Shown one piece after another: positions 33,670 through 43,667 of a stretch of 64,000 nt of DNA. The DNA comes from Pseudomonadota bacterium (lineage in GTDB: Bacteria; Pseudomonadota; Alphaproteobacteria; Rhizobiales; Phreatobacteraceae), in the NCBI GenBank assembly GCA_020161695.1, contig JAIUOO010000001.1, positions 496,001 to 560,000 of the forward strand, written 5' to 3'. Within the stretch, counting starts at the first letter, position 1; every line of letters begins with the position of its first letter. Made by a program: the position numbers and the translations under genes. The notes under the pieces are model-generated. The model saw nothing but the letters and a program-made list of their open reading frames with translations. It was not told where the DNA came from and did no database searches.

Positions 33670-34113
33670 ATGCGGCAATTGACGCGCCTCATGATCATCG
33701 ACGATGAACTGCATGACATCGGCTTCATGGTGCAGTTCTTCCAGGAGCAGATCGAAGGCTGCAGTTTCGAGACGTTCTCCTCGGCGGAGGAGGCGCTCGC
33801 GCGGCTGCACTTCGAGAGCGAGGACGGCGACAACCCGGTGCTTGCCGAGGATCCCGACATCATCATCCTCGACCTCAAGCTCGGCGCGATGAACGGCTTC
33901 GATTTCCTCAAGGTGCTGCGCAAGGACGAACTGACGCGGCACATTCCGGTCATCGTCATTTCCGGCGACAATTCCAGGCAGTCCGTTGATCAGGCCTACG
34001 AGATCGGCGCCAACGCTATGTTCCGCAAGCCGGCGTCGCTGGACGGCTATCGATCGATGATCAGTTCCATCGTCGACTACTGGCAGAAGACCGCGCGACA
34101 CGCCGCCGCCTGA
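33670..34113 (+). CDS. single-domain response regulator
   Basis: The 147-residue protein is a lone receiver. It has the acidic pair Asp11-Asp12, the phosphoacceptor Asp68 (IIILDLKLG), the switch serine in VIVISGD and Lys120 in MFRKPAS. There is no output domain, so it works through protein contacts. No kinase gene adjoins it; it stands divergent from the small hypothetical gene. The start ATG has GGAG 7-8 nt upstream. It is similar in architecture to the receiver at 23682-24086 but not the same protein. Confidence 0.9.
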   Translation: MRQLTRLMIIDDELHDIGFMVQFFQEQIEGCSFETFSSAEEALARLHFESEDGDNPVLAEDPDIIILDLKLGAMNGFDFLKVLRKDELTRHIPVIVISGDNSRQSVDQAYEIGANAMFRKPASLDGYRSMISSIVDYWQKTARHAAA

Positions 34114-34267
34114 GCGCGGACGCAGGCCGCGCCGCCAGCCTCAAGCGGGTGGGTGATGGCGCGTTGCCGCGCCGCCGCGCAATCATTTCGAAATCTTCGC
34201 GCGGCAAGGGATGCACAGCGGCCGGCGACCGATGGCGGTCGCACCCGACATTGCCCCGGAGAATGCC

Positions 34268-34612
34268 ATGCGCCGCCCGCTTCTCGCCGCCCTCATGCTC
34301 GTCGCCGCCGCCGCGCCGGCGCTTGCCCGGGACGCCGGCTGCCGCATCGAGCAGGCCGGCCGGGTGGTGCTCGACCGGACCTGCGACTTCCAGGCCGAGG
34401 GCCGTGACGGCTCGTTCTCGCTGTCCGCGCGCGACGGCGGCAGCCTGTTTCCGGGCATGTCGGTCGTCACGCTGTCGGTGATCGAGCCCGGCCTCGCCGA
34501 GGTCCGCGGCCTCACACGCGACGGCATCAATTCGCGCTGGGGCACGGCGCGCCGCTCGGCGCGCGATGGCGCCTGCTGGCAGGGCGACGATTTCAGGATC
34601 TGCGCGCGGTAG
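34268..34612 (+). CDS. small secreted hypothetical protein
   Basis: This 114-residue protein has a signal peptide (MRRPLLAALMLVAAAAPALA) and a mature part with four cysteines (Cys25, Cys40, then WGTARRSARDGACWQGDDFRICAR near the end), which could form two disulfides. I do not recognise a family. GGAG lies 8 nt upstream of the ATG at 34268; the earlier ATGs lack a signal. It is convergent with the tRNA-Gln gene, whose CCA end begins 5 nt after its stop. Confidence 0.7.
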   Translation: MRRPLLAALMLVAAAAPALARDAGCRIEQAGRVVLDRTCDFQAEGRDGSFSLSARDGGSLFPGMSVVTLSVIEPGLAEVRGLTRDGINSRWGTARRSARDGACWQGDDFRICAR

Positions 34613-34616
34613 ATGC

Positions 34617-34690
34617 TGGCTGGGTCGCTAGGATTCGAACCTAGATAGCGGGTACCAAAAACCCGAGTCCTACCGTTAGACGACGACCCA
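34617..34690 (-). tRNA. tRNA-Gln (anticodon TTG)
   Basis: The 74-nt gene, including an encoded CCA, folds into a canonical cloverleaf. The acceptor TGGGTCG pairs with CGACCCA, and the anticodon stem CGGGT/ACCCG holds a seven-nucleotide loop TTTTGGT with TTG. The T-arm is CTAGG-TTCGAAT-CCTAG. Normal loop sizes throughout. Confidence 0.97.
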
Positions 34691-34914
34691 ACCGTTCGCC
34701 CGAGGGCGACGCGCGGCGGACCATAGCGATGTGCCCGGCAAGGTTCAACGGCCGCCCCGCAACCATCAACTGCGTCGTCGGAGCGGTGGCGCGGCCTTCC
34801 GCCGAACGGCGCAGGTGCGCGCCAGTGGACGCATGGCGCCCCCCTCGTCTAGCTTGCGGCCCGACAAGGGCTCGCGAGCGCGCGCCCGGAAAAACGTACA
34901 TCCGGAGGAACGCC

Positions 34915-36540
<1,626 letters not shown>

Positions 36541-36559
36541 CGGCTTCGCGCCGACGCAA

Positions 36560-36586
36560 CCGTGCGGCGACAGAGCCGTCGCACGG
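36560..36586 (+). terminator. hairpin after the acyl-CoA synthetase gene
   Basis: CCGTGCG (36560-36566) and CGCACGG (36580-36586) form a 7-bp stem with a 13-nt loop, 20 nt after the stop. No T-run follows, so it may be Rho-dependent or only stabilise the RNA end. Confidence 0.35.
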
Positions 36587-36653
36587 CGGCAACGATGGCA
36601 CGGCATCAAGGCTGCGGATAAACTCGCCAGTTGCGAGTCGGTCGGAGGCTTTC

Positions 36654-38033
36654 ATGACGGATGCGACCCAGCCCGGTTCCGGTGCGGTGGGGCCGTGGGG
36701 TATGCGCTCGACGGCGGCGGCGGTGGCCGCGGCGGAACAGGCCGCACGCGCAAGCGTTCCGCCGATCGCGTCCGCGCTCGGCGCCTCGCCGCCAGCAGGC
36801 GGCAATGTGCGGGTCGGTTTCACCGGCGCGGGCGGCCAGCTTCTCGGCCTGCTCGTGAAGGGCATGCTGCTGCAGATCGTCACCCTCGGCATCTACCGCT
36901 TCTGGTTCATCACGGACATGCGGCGGTTCTACTGGAGCCATACGCGCGTCGGGCCGGAGGAGGTCGCCTATACCGGCCGCGGCATCGAGCTGTTCAAGGG
37001 CTTCCTCGTCGCGCTCGCCATCATCGTGCCGATCCAGGCCGCCGGCTTCTTCGTCGTGCTCGGCCTGCCATCGGCCGAGATCATCGTCTCCTCGTCTGTG
37101 ACGATCATCTTCCTGTTCCTCAGCCAGTATGCGGCCTATGCGGGCCGTCGCTACCGGCTGACGCGCACGTCGTTCCGGGGCCTGCGCCTGCGCATGGTCG
37201 GCTCCGCCTGGACCTATGCCGCCAAGGCCTTCGGCCTGTGGATCCTCGTCATCCTGTCGCTCGGCCTCGCCTATCCCTGGGTCGCGGCTGTCCTCGAACG
37301 CATCAAGATGCGCGACACCTGGTACGGCGACGCGCAGGGAGCGTTCGTCGGCACCGCCGGCACGCTGTTCCGGCGCGGCATCCTGATCTGGGCGCTCGGC
37401 TTCGGCCTGCCGCTGCTGATGATCGGCTCGACCATCGCCACCATCCCCTACGAGGTGTGGCGCGAGTTCGGGACGACGGTGGCCGCCGGCAATATCGAGC
37501 CCGCCGGCCGCCTCGCGGTCGCCATCTACATGCTGATGGGCGCGGTCTTCACGGCACTGCTGATCCCCATCCTGCTCTTCCCGGCCTTTCAGGCCGTCGT
37601 CTTCCGCTGGCGGATGGAGGGCATCAGGCTGGGCGGTGCGGCGCTCGCCTCCGATTTCAGGATCGGCGCCGCCTACCGGGTCTATGTCCTCGGCGCGCTT
37701 GGCCTCATCGGGATCGGCCTCGTCATCTCGCTGATCGTCGGGCTCCTGTTCGGCGGCCTGATCGCGGCCATGTTCTACGGCGGGGCGAACGACTTCGCCT
37801 CGCCCGCCAGCGGCGTCGTCGGCCTCGTCACCATCGCCCTCGCCTATCTCTTCGTCTTCGGCGGCTTCTGGGTCGCCAAGCAGATCCTGATCACGCTCAG
37901 GCTCTACCGGGCGCAGGCGCGGTCGGTCTCGGTGCTGAACCTCGCCGCGCTCGACAATGTGCGCGCCAACAATGTCGACGCATCGGCCATGGGCGACAGC
38001 CTGGGTGACGCCGTCGACGTGCTGGGCTTCTGA
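36654..38033 (+). CDS. YjgN family (DUF898) integral membrane protein
   Basis: The 459-residue protein has several predicted membrane helices and the DUF898/YjgN repeat pattern, seen twice: FTGAGGQLLGLLVKGMLLQIVTLGIYRFWFITDMRRFYW and the repeated YRFWF/YRxxR rows, with RRYRLTRTSFRGLRLRM. Function is unknown. It is followed after 2 nt by an M48 protease gene, so the two are translationally coupled, suggesting a joint role in membrane-protein quality control. The N-terminal 45 residues are Ala/Pro-rich and likely cytoplasmic. Confidence 0.9.
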   Translation: MTDATQPGSGAVGPWGMRSTAAAVAAAEQAARASVPPIASALGASPPAGGNVRVGFTGAGGQLLGLLVKGMLLQIVTLGIYRFWFITDMRRFYWSHTRVGPEEVAYTGRGIELFKGFLVALAIIVPIQAAGFFVVLGLPSAEIIVSSSVTIIFLFLSQYAAYAGRRYRLTRTSFRGLRLRMVGSAWTYAAKAFGLWILVILSLGLAYPWVAAVLERIKMRDTWYGDAQGAFVGTAGTLFRRGILIWALGFGLPLLMIGSTIATIPYEVWREFGTTVAAGNIEPAGRLAVAIYMLMGAVFTALLIPILLFPAFQAVVFRWRMEGIRLGGAALASDFRIGAAYRVYVLGALGLIGIGLVISLIVGLLFGGLIAAMFYGGANDFASPASGVVGLVTIALAYLFVFGGFWVAKQILITLRLYRAQARSVSVLNLAALDNVRANNVDASAMGDSLGDAVDVLGF

Positions 38034-38035
38034 CC

Positions 38036-39142
38036 ATGCCGGGCACGGCAGCGGTCTATTATGACGGGCTCGTCAGCCGGCGGCAGGCCGTGGAGATTTC
38101 CCTCCACCCGGAGGGTCTTGCGATCTTCACGCCCGACGGGCGGCTGGCAACGACCTGGCCCTATGCCGCCATCCGGCGGATCGAAGGCTTTGCCGGCGAG
38201 GGCCTCGCCATCACCCGCACGCCGGAGCCCGGTTCGGCCGCCGAGCCGCGGCTCGAAATTGCCGACCAGCGTTTCGCCGCCGATCTCGCGGCCCGCGCGC
38301 CGCTGACCCTGACGCAGGGCATGGCGGCACGGCGGGAACGGCGCAACGTCGTGCTCTGGGCCATTGCCGCGGCCGCGTCGCTGGTCGGTCTTGCCTATAT
38401 CGGCCTGCCGGCGATCGCGGGCCGCGTCGCGCCGCTGGTGCCCGCCGGCATGGAGGAGCGCCTCGGTGCCGCCATGGACCCGCAGATCCGTCAGCAGTTC
38501 GGCGGTGCGACGCCGCTCAAGACCTGCACCAACCCGGAAGGCGTCGCGGCGCTCGCCGATCTCGCCGGGCGCTACGAGCGCGCCGCCGGCCTGCACGTGC
38601 CGCTGCGGGTGGTGGTCCTCGACCACCGCATGGTCAACGCCTTCGCCCTGCCCGGCGGCTACGTCTATGTCATGAACGGTCTCATCCAGCGCGCCCGCGG
38701 GCCGGACGAGGTGGCCGGCGTGCTCGGCCACGAGATTGGCCATGTGCGCTATCGCCACGGCCTGCAGTCGGCGATCCAGTCGGGCGGGCTCGGCTTCCTG
38801 CTCGGTACGGTGTTCGGCGACTTCGCCGGCGGCACGGCCGTCGTTCTTGCCTCGCGCGCGCTGATCCAGAGCGCCTTCTCGCGCGATGCGGAGCGGCAGG
38901 CCGATGCCTTCGGCGTCGATCTCATGCTCAAGGCCGGCGGCAACCCGGAAGGCCTCGCAGGCTTCTTCACCTCGCTCGGGGCCGGCGCTCCCGGCGCGCT
39001 GTCGTGGATCACCAGCCACCCTGCCAATGCCGAACGGGAGCGCGCCATTCTGGAGATGGCCCGGGGACGGGCACGTTCAGCACCGGCGCTGACGCCGGAA
39101 CAATGGACAGCCCTCCGGGCGATCTGCCAGAAAACGGAATAG
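38036..39142 (+). CDS. M48 family metallopeptidase
   Basis: This 368-residue membrane-associated zinc protease has the HEIGH motif (His232-Glu233-x2-His236, LGHEIGHVRYRHG), a downstream Glu in AERQADAFGVDLM and a membrane helix near the N-terminus (VVLWAIAAAASLVGLAYIGL). It resembles the LoiP/HtpX-like proteases that remove damaged membrane proteins. It begins 2 nt after yjgN, indicating coupling, and is followed after 49 nt by DUF1499. Confidence 0.93.
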   Translation: MPGTAAVYYDGLVSRRQAVEISLHPEGLAIFTPDGRLATTWPYAAIRRIEGFAGEGLAITRTPEPGSAAEPRLEIADQRFAADLAARAPLTLTQGMAARRERRNVVLWAIAAAASLVGLAYIGLPAIAGRVAPLVPAGMEERLGAAMDPQIRQQFGGATPLKTCTNPEGVAALADLAGRYERAAGLHVPLRVVVLDHRMVNAFALPGGYVYVMNGLIQRARGPDEVAGVLGHEIGHVRYRHGLQSAIQSGGLGFLLGTVFGDFAGGTAVVLASRALIQSAFSRDAERQADAFGVDLMLKAGGNPEGLAGFFTSLGAGAPGALSWITSHPANAERERAILEMARGRARSAPALTPEQWTALRAICQKTE

Positions 39143-39191
39143 GATCGCCGCCGGGCGGTTCGCACGCGACAATGCCGGTTCCAGCGCCTTC

Positions 39192-39980
39192 ATGAGCCTT
39201 TCCCGCCGCGCCCTCGTCGAGCCGACCTCGCGCCTCGCGGTCTGGAGCCTGCGCGTGGTGCTCGCCGGCTGCGCCTGCGCGGCGGTGGCCGTGCTTGCGG
39301 CGCGTTCCGACTGGCTCGACGGCGCGCAGGCCGTCACCGCCCTGACCATCGGCCTCGGCGTCGTGGCCCTCGGAATGGCCATGGCCCTCGCCGCCGGCAC
39401 GACGATCTGGTTCACCGGCTATCGCGGTGCGCGCTTCGCCGCCCTCGCCGTGCTCGCCGGCCTCGCGGTCTCCGCCTATCCGGCGACGCTCACCGCCATC
39501 GGCTGGACGCTGCCGGCCATCACCGACATCACCACGGATCCGATGGACCCGCCGGCCTTCGAGGTCGTCGCGGCCGTCCGGCCGGCCGGCGCCAATCCCC
39601 TGCGCTACCCGGCCGCGCTCGCGCCAGTCCAGCGGCGGCTCTATCCCGAGATCAGGGCGATCGAGGTCGATCTGCCGGCCAGCGACGTCAACGACATCGT
39701 CACCGAACTGATCGACAGCCAGCGCTGGCGCATCCTCGACCAGGCCGACTATCGCGGCCCCGGCCGCGACGGCCGCTTCGAGATGGTCACCCGGTCGCTG
39801 ATCCTCGGCCTCAGGGACGATATCGTGATCCGCATTCGCCATGTGAATGGCAGGTCCCGCATCGACATGCGCTCGGCGGCGCGCTACGGGGCCCAGGATT
39901 TCGGCGTCAATGCGCGGCGGGTCATCGCCGCGCTGGACGAGATGCGGACGGCCGCGCGGCGCGTCCAGCGGGAGCGATAG
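39192..39980 (+). CDS. DUF1499 domain-containing membrane protein
   Basis: The 262-residue protein has three N-terminal membrane helices and a C-terminal DUF1499 domain (about residues 110-250): ITDITTDPMDPPAFEVV, then FEMVTRSLILGLRDDIVIRIRHVNGRSRIDMRSAARYGAQDFGVNARRV. The family's role is unknown, though it often lies near envelope genes. It sits 49 nt after the M48 gene and 6 nt before an M20 hydrolase gene, so it may share their transcript. Confidence 0.88.
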   Translation: MSLSRRALVEPTSRLAVWSLRVVLAGCACAAVAVLAARSDWLDGAQAVTALTIGLGVVALGMAMALAAGTTIWFTGYRGARFAALAVLAGLAVSAYPATLTAIGWTLPAITDITTDPMDPPAFEVVAAVRPAGANPLRYPAALAPVQRRLYPEIRAIEVDLPASDVNDIVTELIDSQRWRILDQADYRGPGRDGRFEMVTRSLILGLRDDIVIRIRHVNGRSRIDMRSAARYGAQDFGVNARRVIAALDEMRTAARRVQRER

Positions 39981-39986
39981 GACATC

Positions 39987-41132
39987 ATGAGCCTGAAGGC
40001 AGCCACCATTCCCCTGCACGAGGACGAGGTGATCGAGGGCATCCGCCGCTGGGTGACCATCGAGAGCCCGACCTACGACGCCTCCGGCATCGAAGCGGTG
40101 CTGGACGAGGTCGAGAAGGACTTCGAGGGCCTGCCCGTCACCTTCGACCGGCGGCCCGGCGTGGACGGCTATGCCGGCATCCTCAAGGTTTCGACCGCGG
40201 AGCCGTCGAACGAGAAGCCGATCCTCGTCCTCACCCACATGGACACCGTCCACCCCAAGGGCACGCTGACCGGCCGCCTGCCGTTCCGGCGTGATGGCGA
40301 CAAGCTGTTCGGGCCCGGTCTCTACGACATGAAGGGCGGCGCCTATCTGGCCGTCGCCGGCTATCGCGCACTGATCAGGGCCGGCGTCACGCCGGCCCGG
40401 CCGGTCACCTTCCTGTTCACGCCGGACGAAGAGGTCGGCAGCCCCACCTCGCGCGCGGCGATCGAGGAGGAGGCGCGCAAGGCGGCCTATGTGCTGGTCA
40501 CCGAACCTGCCCGCGACGGCGGCAGGATCGTCACCGCCCGCAAGGGCGTCGGCCGCTTCCATCTGGTCACCCACGGCAGGCCGGCCCATGCCGGCGCGCG
40601 CCACCAGGACGGCCGCAGCGCGATCCGCGAGATGGCCCACCAGATCCTCGCCGTCGAAGGCATGACCGACTATGCGCGCGGCATCACCACGACGGTCGGT
40701 CTGGTCAAGGGCGGCTCGGCCGCCAATGTCACGCCCGAGACGTGCACGGCGGAGATCGACCTGCGCGTGCCGGATCCGGCCGTCGGCAAGGAGATGGTCG
40801 ACCGCATCCTCGGCCTGAAACCGGTCGATCCCGACGTTACCGTGCGGGTGGAGGGCGACATCAACCGTCCCGCCTATCCGAAGACGACCATGATCGTGGA
40901 CATGCTGGAGCGGGCGCAGGCCGTCGCGCGTTCGATAGGCTTCGACCTGCAAGACTGCCCGATGACCGGCGGCGGCTCGGACGGCAACTTCACCGCCGCG
41001 CTCGGCGTGCCGACGCTGGACGGGCTGGGTATAGACGGCGCGGGTGCCCATACGCTCGACGAACACGGGCTGGTGTCGTCGATCCTCCCGCGCGCGCGCC
41101 TGCTCGCGGGCCTGATGGAAACCCTGCGATAG
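39987..41132 (+). CDS. M20 family zinc peptidase (carboxypeptidase G2-like)
   Basis: The 381-residue enzyme belongs to the CPG2/ArgE branch of M20. The metal motifs THMDTVHPKG, LYDMKGG, FTPDEEVGS (catalytic Glu) and the late GSDGNFTAALGVPTLDGLGIDGAGAHTLDEHG are visible, including His in AHTLDE. It has no signal peptide, so it acts in the cytoplasm on peptides or N-acyl amino acids. It lies 6 nt after DUF1499. The substrate cannot be told. Confidence 0.93.
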   Translation: MSLKAATIPLHEDEVIEGIRRWVTIESPTYDASGIEAVLDEVEKDFEGLPVTFDRRPGVDGYAGILKVSTAEPSNEKPILVLTHMDTVHPKGTLTGRLPFRRDGDKLFGPGLYDMKGGAYLAVAGYRALIRAGVTPARPVTFLFTPDEEVGSPTSRAAIEEEARKAAYVLVTEPARDGGRIVTARKGVGRFHLVTHGRPAHAGARHQDGRSAIREMAHQILAVEGMTDYARGITTTVGLVKGGSAANVTPETCTAEIDLRVPDPAVGKEMVDRILGLKPVDPDVTVRVEGDINRPAYPKTTMIVDMLERAQAVARSIGFDLQDCPMTGGGSDGNFTAALGVPTLDGLGIDGAGAHTLDEHGLVSSILPRARLLAGLMETLR

Positions 41133-41170
41133 CGCGATGACGGTCAGGAGATCGGCGCGCTGACACGACA

Positions 41171-41193
41171 AGGCCGGGCTCGCCGCCCGGCCT
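41171..41193. terminator. hairpin between the convergent M20 and porin-like genes
   Basis: AGGCCGGGC (41171-41179) and GCCCGGCCT (41185-41193) form a perfect 9-bp stem with a 5-nt loop, about 40 nt from both stop codons. It probably ends or protects both transcripts. Confidence 0.55.
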
Positions 41194-41230
41194 CGATGCC
41201 TTGCTTGCCGAATAGGTGAGCGATGACCCG

Positions 41231-42007
41231 TTACCGGACGGCCGTCGCCCCGAAGCGGTAGTTGAAGCCCACCCGCACGATCCACTCCGACGACTGGACG
41301 TTCATGCTGTAGCACTGGACGCAGCCGTTGGCGGCGGGCGAGTCCGAGTAGAAGAAGCGCCCGAAATCGGCGTAGAGAACCTCGCCCTTCATCGACCAGT
41401 TGCCGCCCAGCGCATATTCGGCGCCGGCGCCGACGGTCCAGCCAATGCGGGTCGCCCTGGCAGGCGCGCGGTTGGCGGCGGCGAGAACGAGCAACGCCTC
41501 GTTGTTCACGGAGAAGCCCGCAGCGGCAAGGCCGCCCGTCACATAAAGCAGCCACCGGTCAGCCGCAAAACCGAGGCGGAGCCTGGCGGTCGCCAGCCAG
41601 CGCTGATCCGTGTGAAAGCGCCGAAGCGGGTTGGAACCGGCGACGATGGCGGCCGCGTTCGGACCGGCCATGCCCTTGGCGAAGACCCCCGAGGCATCGA
41701 GCTCGACGCCGAGGACGACCTGGTTCATCTGGTAGTTGTAGCCGAGCTGGCCGCCGAAGATCGGACCCGTGAAATGGTACCTGCCGGTCATATCGGCGCC
41801 GACCGGGAAGAACGCGTCAGGCACGCCAGCCCTGTCGCCGCCATAGGTCTGCCGGCTCTGGCCCGCGACGAGGCCGAACGAGGGACCGGCATAGAACCCG
41901 GTCCATGTATAGGCGGGTGCACTCAAGGTCGGCATGGCCGGATCGGCCGCAAAGGCCGAACCCGTGGACACCAACGCCATGGAAATGCCGAAAAGGAACC
42001 TGCGCAT
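41231..42007 (-). CDS. outer-membrane beta-barrel protein (Omp25-like)
   Basis: The 258-residue protein has a signal peptide (MRRFLFGISMALVSTGSAFA) and the WTGFYAGPSFGLVAG start typical of the Omp25/RopB porin-like family, with the final GFNYRFGATAVR strand. An eight-strand barrel is expected. It stabilises the envelope in related rhizobia and Brucella. ATG 42007 has GGGGGA upstream. It is convergent with the M20 gene and separated by a hairpin. Confidence 0.9.
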   Translation of the reverse strand: MRRFLFGISMALVSTGSAFAADPAMPTLSAPAYTWTGFYAGPSFGLVAGQSRQTYGGDRAGVPDAFFPVGADMTGRYHFTGPIFGGQLGYNYQMNQVVLGVELDASGVFAKGMAGPNAAAIVAGSNPLRRFHTDQRWLATARLRLGFAADRWLLYVTGGLAAAGFSVNNEALLVLAAANRAPARATRIGWTVGAGAEYALGGNWSMKGEVLYADFGRFFYSDSPAANGCVQCYSMNVQSSEWIVRVGFNYRFGATAVR

Positions 42008-42075
42008 GTCATCCCCCAAACCAAGACCGTTGATGTGGAAGGAAGAACAAAAATCTACCGGCGGCAACAACTCGC

Positions 42076-42091
42076 CACATCAATTAATGTG
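42076..42091. promoter_or_regulatory. dyad CACAT-N6-ATGTG upstream of the porin-like gene
   Basis: CACAT (42076-42080) and ATGTG (42087-42091) are separated by six nucleotides, about 69 nt upstream of the porin-like start codon on the minus strand. This may be a regulator site; short arms make it uncertain. Confidence 0.3.
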
Positions 42092-42285
42092 ATTGTCTTG
42101 GCTTGTGGTATTCTGGTCACGTTGCCCCGCTGCACGACGAAGGTGCGTTGCTCCGAGGCTGCAGCCGCAGTGGAAACCATCCGCTAACGAAGCAGCCAAT
42201 TCCCTCGACAGCGCCGCCGCTCGGAAACCGCGCGGTAAGCCACAGGCGTCAGTCTGGTCCGGATCACTTCCCAAGGGGCGGTTCG

Positions 42286-42480
42286 ATGGCCGAGATGTGC
42301 GGGAACTGCAAGAACTTCTTCGAGCCGCGCGTGGGCGGCGTCTGCCGCGCGCATCCGCCGGTCGCGCGTGCCGACGGCACGGCAACATGGCCGGCCGTCT
42401 CGCGCAGCGACTGGTGCGGCGAGTACAAGGTGGCACCGCCGCCGGCGAACCCCGGCATTCGCAGGCTGGCGACGGCCTGA
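42286..42480 (+). CDS. small CxxC zinc-ribbon-like protein
   Basis: The 64-residue protein has the pattern MCGNCKNFFEP...GGVCRAHPP...SDWCGEY: four cysteines that could bind one metal in a ribbon-like knuckle. I do not know a named family, although such small C-x2-C proteins occur across rhizobia. AAGGGGCGG lies 6 nt upstream of the ATG at 42286; the longer upstream frame lacks a signal. It stands alone between the porin-like gene and tRNA-Pro. Confidence 0.65.
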   Translation: MAEMCGNCKNFFEPRVGGVCRAHPPVARADGTATWPAVSRSDWCGEYKVAPPPANPGIRRLATA

Positions 42481-42621
42481 GCTGACGCTTCAGGGCGCGA
42501 AACTCACGAAACAGGCGCAGATCACGCAGCCGGAGCGACGCCCGGCGGCGGCGCAATCTTCGATGCTGCATGGTGAAATCTGTTCGCCGAGGCTCCCAAC
42601 CTGCGCAAATCCGAAGGTGCG

Positions 42622-42699
42622 CTGGTCGGAGTGGCAGGATTTGAACCTGCGACCCCCACGTCCCGAACGTGGTGCGCTACCAGACTGCGCTACACTCCG
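42622..42699 (-). tRNA. tRNA-Pro (anticodon CGG) with apparent 8-nt anticodon loop
   Basis: The gene, including an encoded CCA, is 78 nt. The acceptor CGGAGTG/CACTCCG, D-arm GCGC/GCGC and T-arm GCAGG/CCTGC are normal. The anticodon stem CCACG/CGTGG encloses TTCGGGAA, eight nucleotides instead of seven, with CGG in the usual place followed by G-A-A. Known E. coli/Salmonella tRNA-Pro(CGG) have a seven-nucleotide loop; an extra base here resembles the sufA6 frameshift suppressor. Confidence 0.9.
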
Positions 42700-42821
42700 C
42701 CTCGCGAACAGGCCGCGTGTATAGCGGCGGCTTCGGCGGTGCGCAACCCCATCGCGACGTCCAATTCACGGCCATGCGCGGGCACTCGACGGCAGCCTCG
42801 CCCTCCCCCTAGATTGCTGAC

Positions 42822-43667
42822 ATGACGACGCATTCCTTCGACGCCGTCGCCTTTGCGGGAGGCGGCAACCGCTGCTACTGGCAGGGCGGCTTCTGGGACG
42901 CGCTGAATGCCGTCCGCCCGCAGCGGCCCGGCCTGGTCGTCGGCGTCTCGGCCGGCGCCTTCCAGGCCTGTTTCTCGCTGATCGGCGAAGGCGACCGCGT
43001 CCGCCGCATCGTCATCGATGCCTGCGCCACCATCGACGAGGAAATGGACTGGCGGCAGGTGCTGAAAGGTCGCTCGCCCTTCGTCGTTGCCGGCCTCTAC
43101 CGCGACCTGCTGACCGAGATCTTCGGCGAACTGGAGCTGGCGGCGCTGAAGGCCGCGCCCGAAGTGCTGATCCAGCTGACGCACCCGCCGCGCTTCATGC
43201 CCTCGCTGGTCGCGGCCTATGCCGCCATCGGCGCCTACCAGATCGAGAAGGTCTGGCTGGGCGCCGCCCATTCGCGCGCGGGACGGCATGTCGGGCTGTT
43301 CCCGAGCTGGGTGTCGACCCATGAGGTCGCCGGCCCCGCGGACCTCGTCGCGGCGCTGATGGGCACGGCCGCCGTGCCGCCCTTCATGCCGGTGGGCGAG
43401 GTCAACGGCCGCCCTGCCCTCGATGGCGGGCTGGTCGACAATCCGCCGGTGGACAAGATCGCCGAGATCGAGGCTCGCGGCGGGCGCACGCTGGTGCTGA
43501 CGACGCGGGCGGGCCCCGCCATGCCCGGGGTCGAGAATCGGACCGTGGTGCGCCCCTCGGTGCCGATCCTGACCAGCCGCTTCGCCGTGACGGACGGCGC
43601 TGCGATCCGCGCGGCCTATGAGCTGGGCGTGAGGGACGGCGAGGCCTTCGCCAAGGGGCTCGGCTGA
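42822..43667 (+). CDS. patatin-like phospholipase
   Basis: The 281-residue protein has the patatin catalytic dyad: the nucleophile Ser43 in GVSAGAF and the Asp in LDGGLVDNPP, plus the oxyanion loop GGGNRCYWQGG near residue 13. It has no signal peptide, so it acts on cytoplasmic or inner-membrane lipids, possibly as a phospholipase A. Its 3' end overlaps the convergent HAD gene by 52 nt. It has no obvious partner genes. Confidence 0.92.
   Translation: MTTHSFDAVAFAGGGNRCYWQGGFWDALNAVRPQRPGLVVGVSAGAFQACFSLIGEGDRVRRIVIDACATIDEEMDWRQVLKGRSPFVVAGLYRDLLTEIFGELELAALKAAPEVLIQLTHPPRFMPSLVAAYAAIGAYQIEKVWLGAAHSRAGRHVGLFPSWVSTHEVAGPADLVAALMGTAAVPPFMPVGEVNGRPALDGGLVDNPPVDKIAEIEARGGRTLVLTTRAGPAMPGVENRTVVRPSVPILTSRFAVTDGAAIRAAYELGVRDGEAFAKGLG

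Noticed and set aside
34211..34267. Earlier ATG of the small secreted protein
   Set aside because: No ribosome-binding site and no signal peptide in the extension; the ATG at 34268 fits better.
39009..41555. 848-residue minus-strand frame
   Set aside because: It is antisense to three supported genes (M48, DUF1499, M20) and shows no domain; high GC makes such open frames common.
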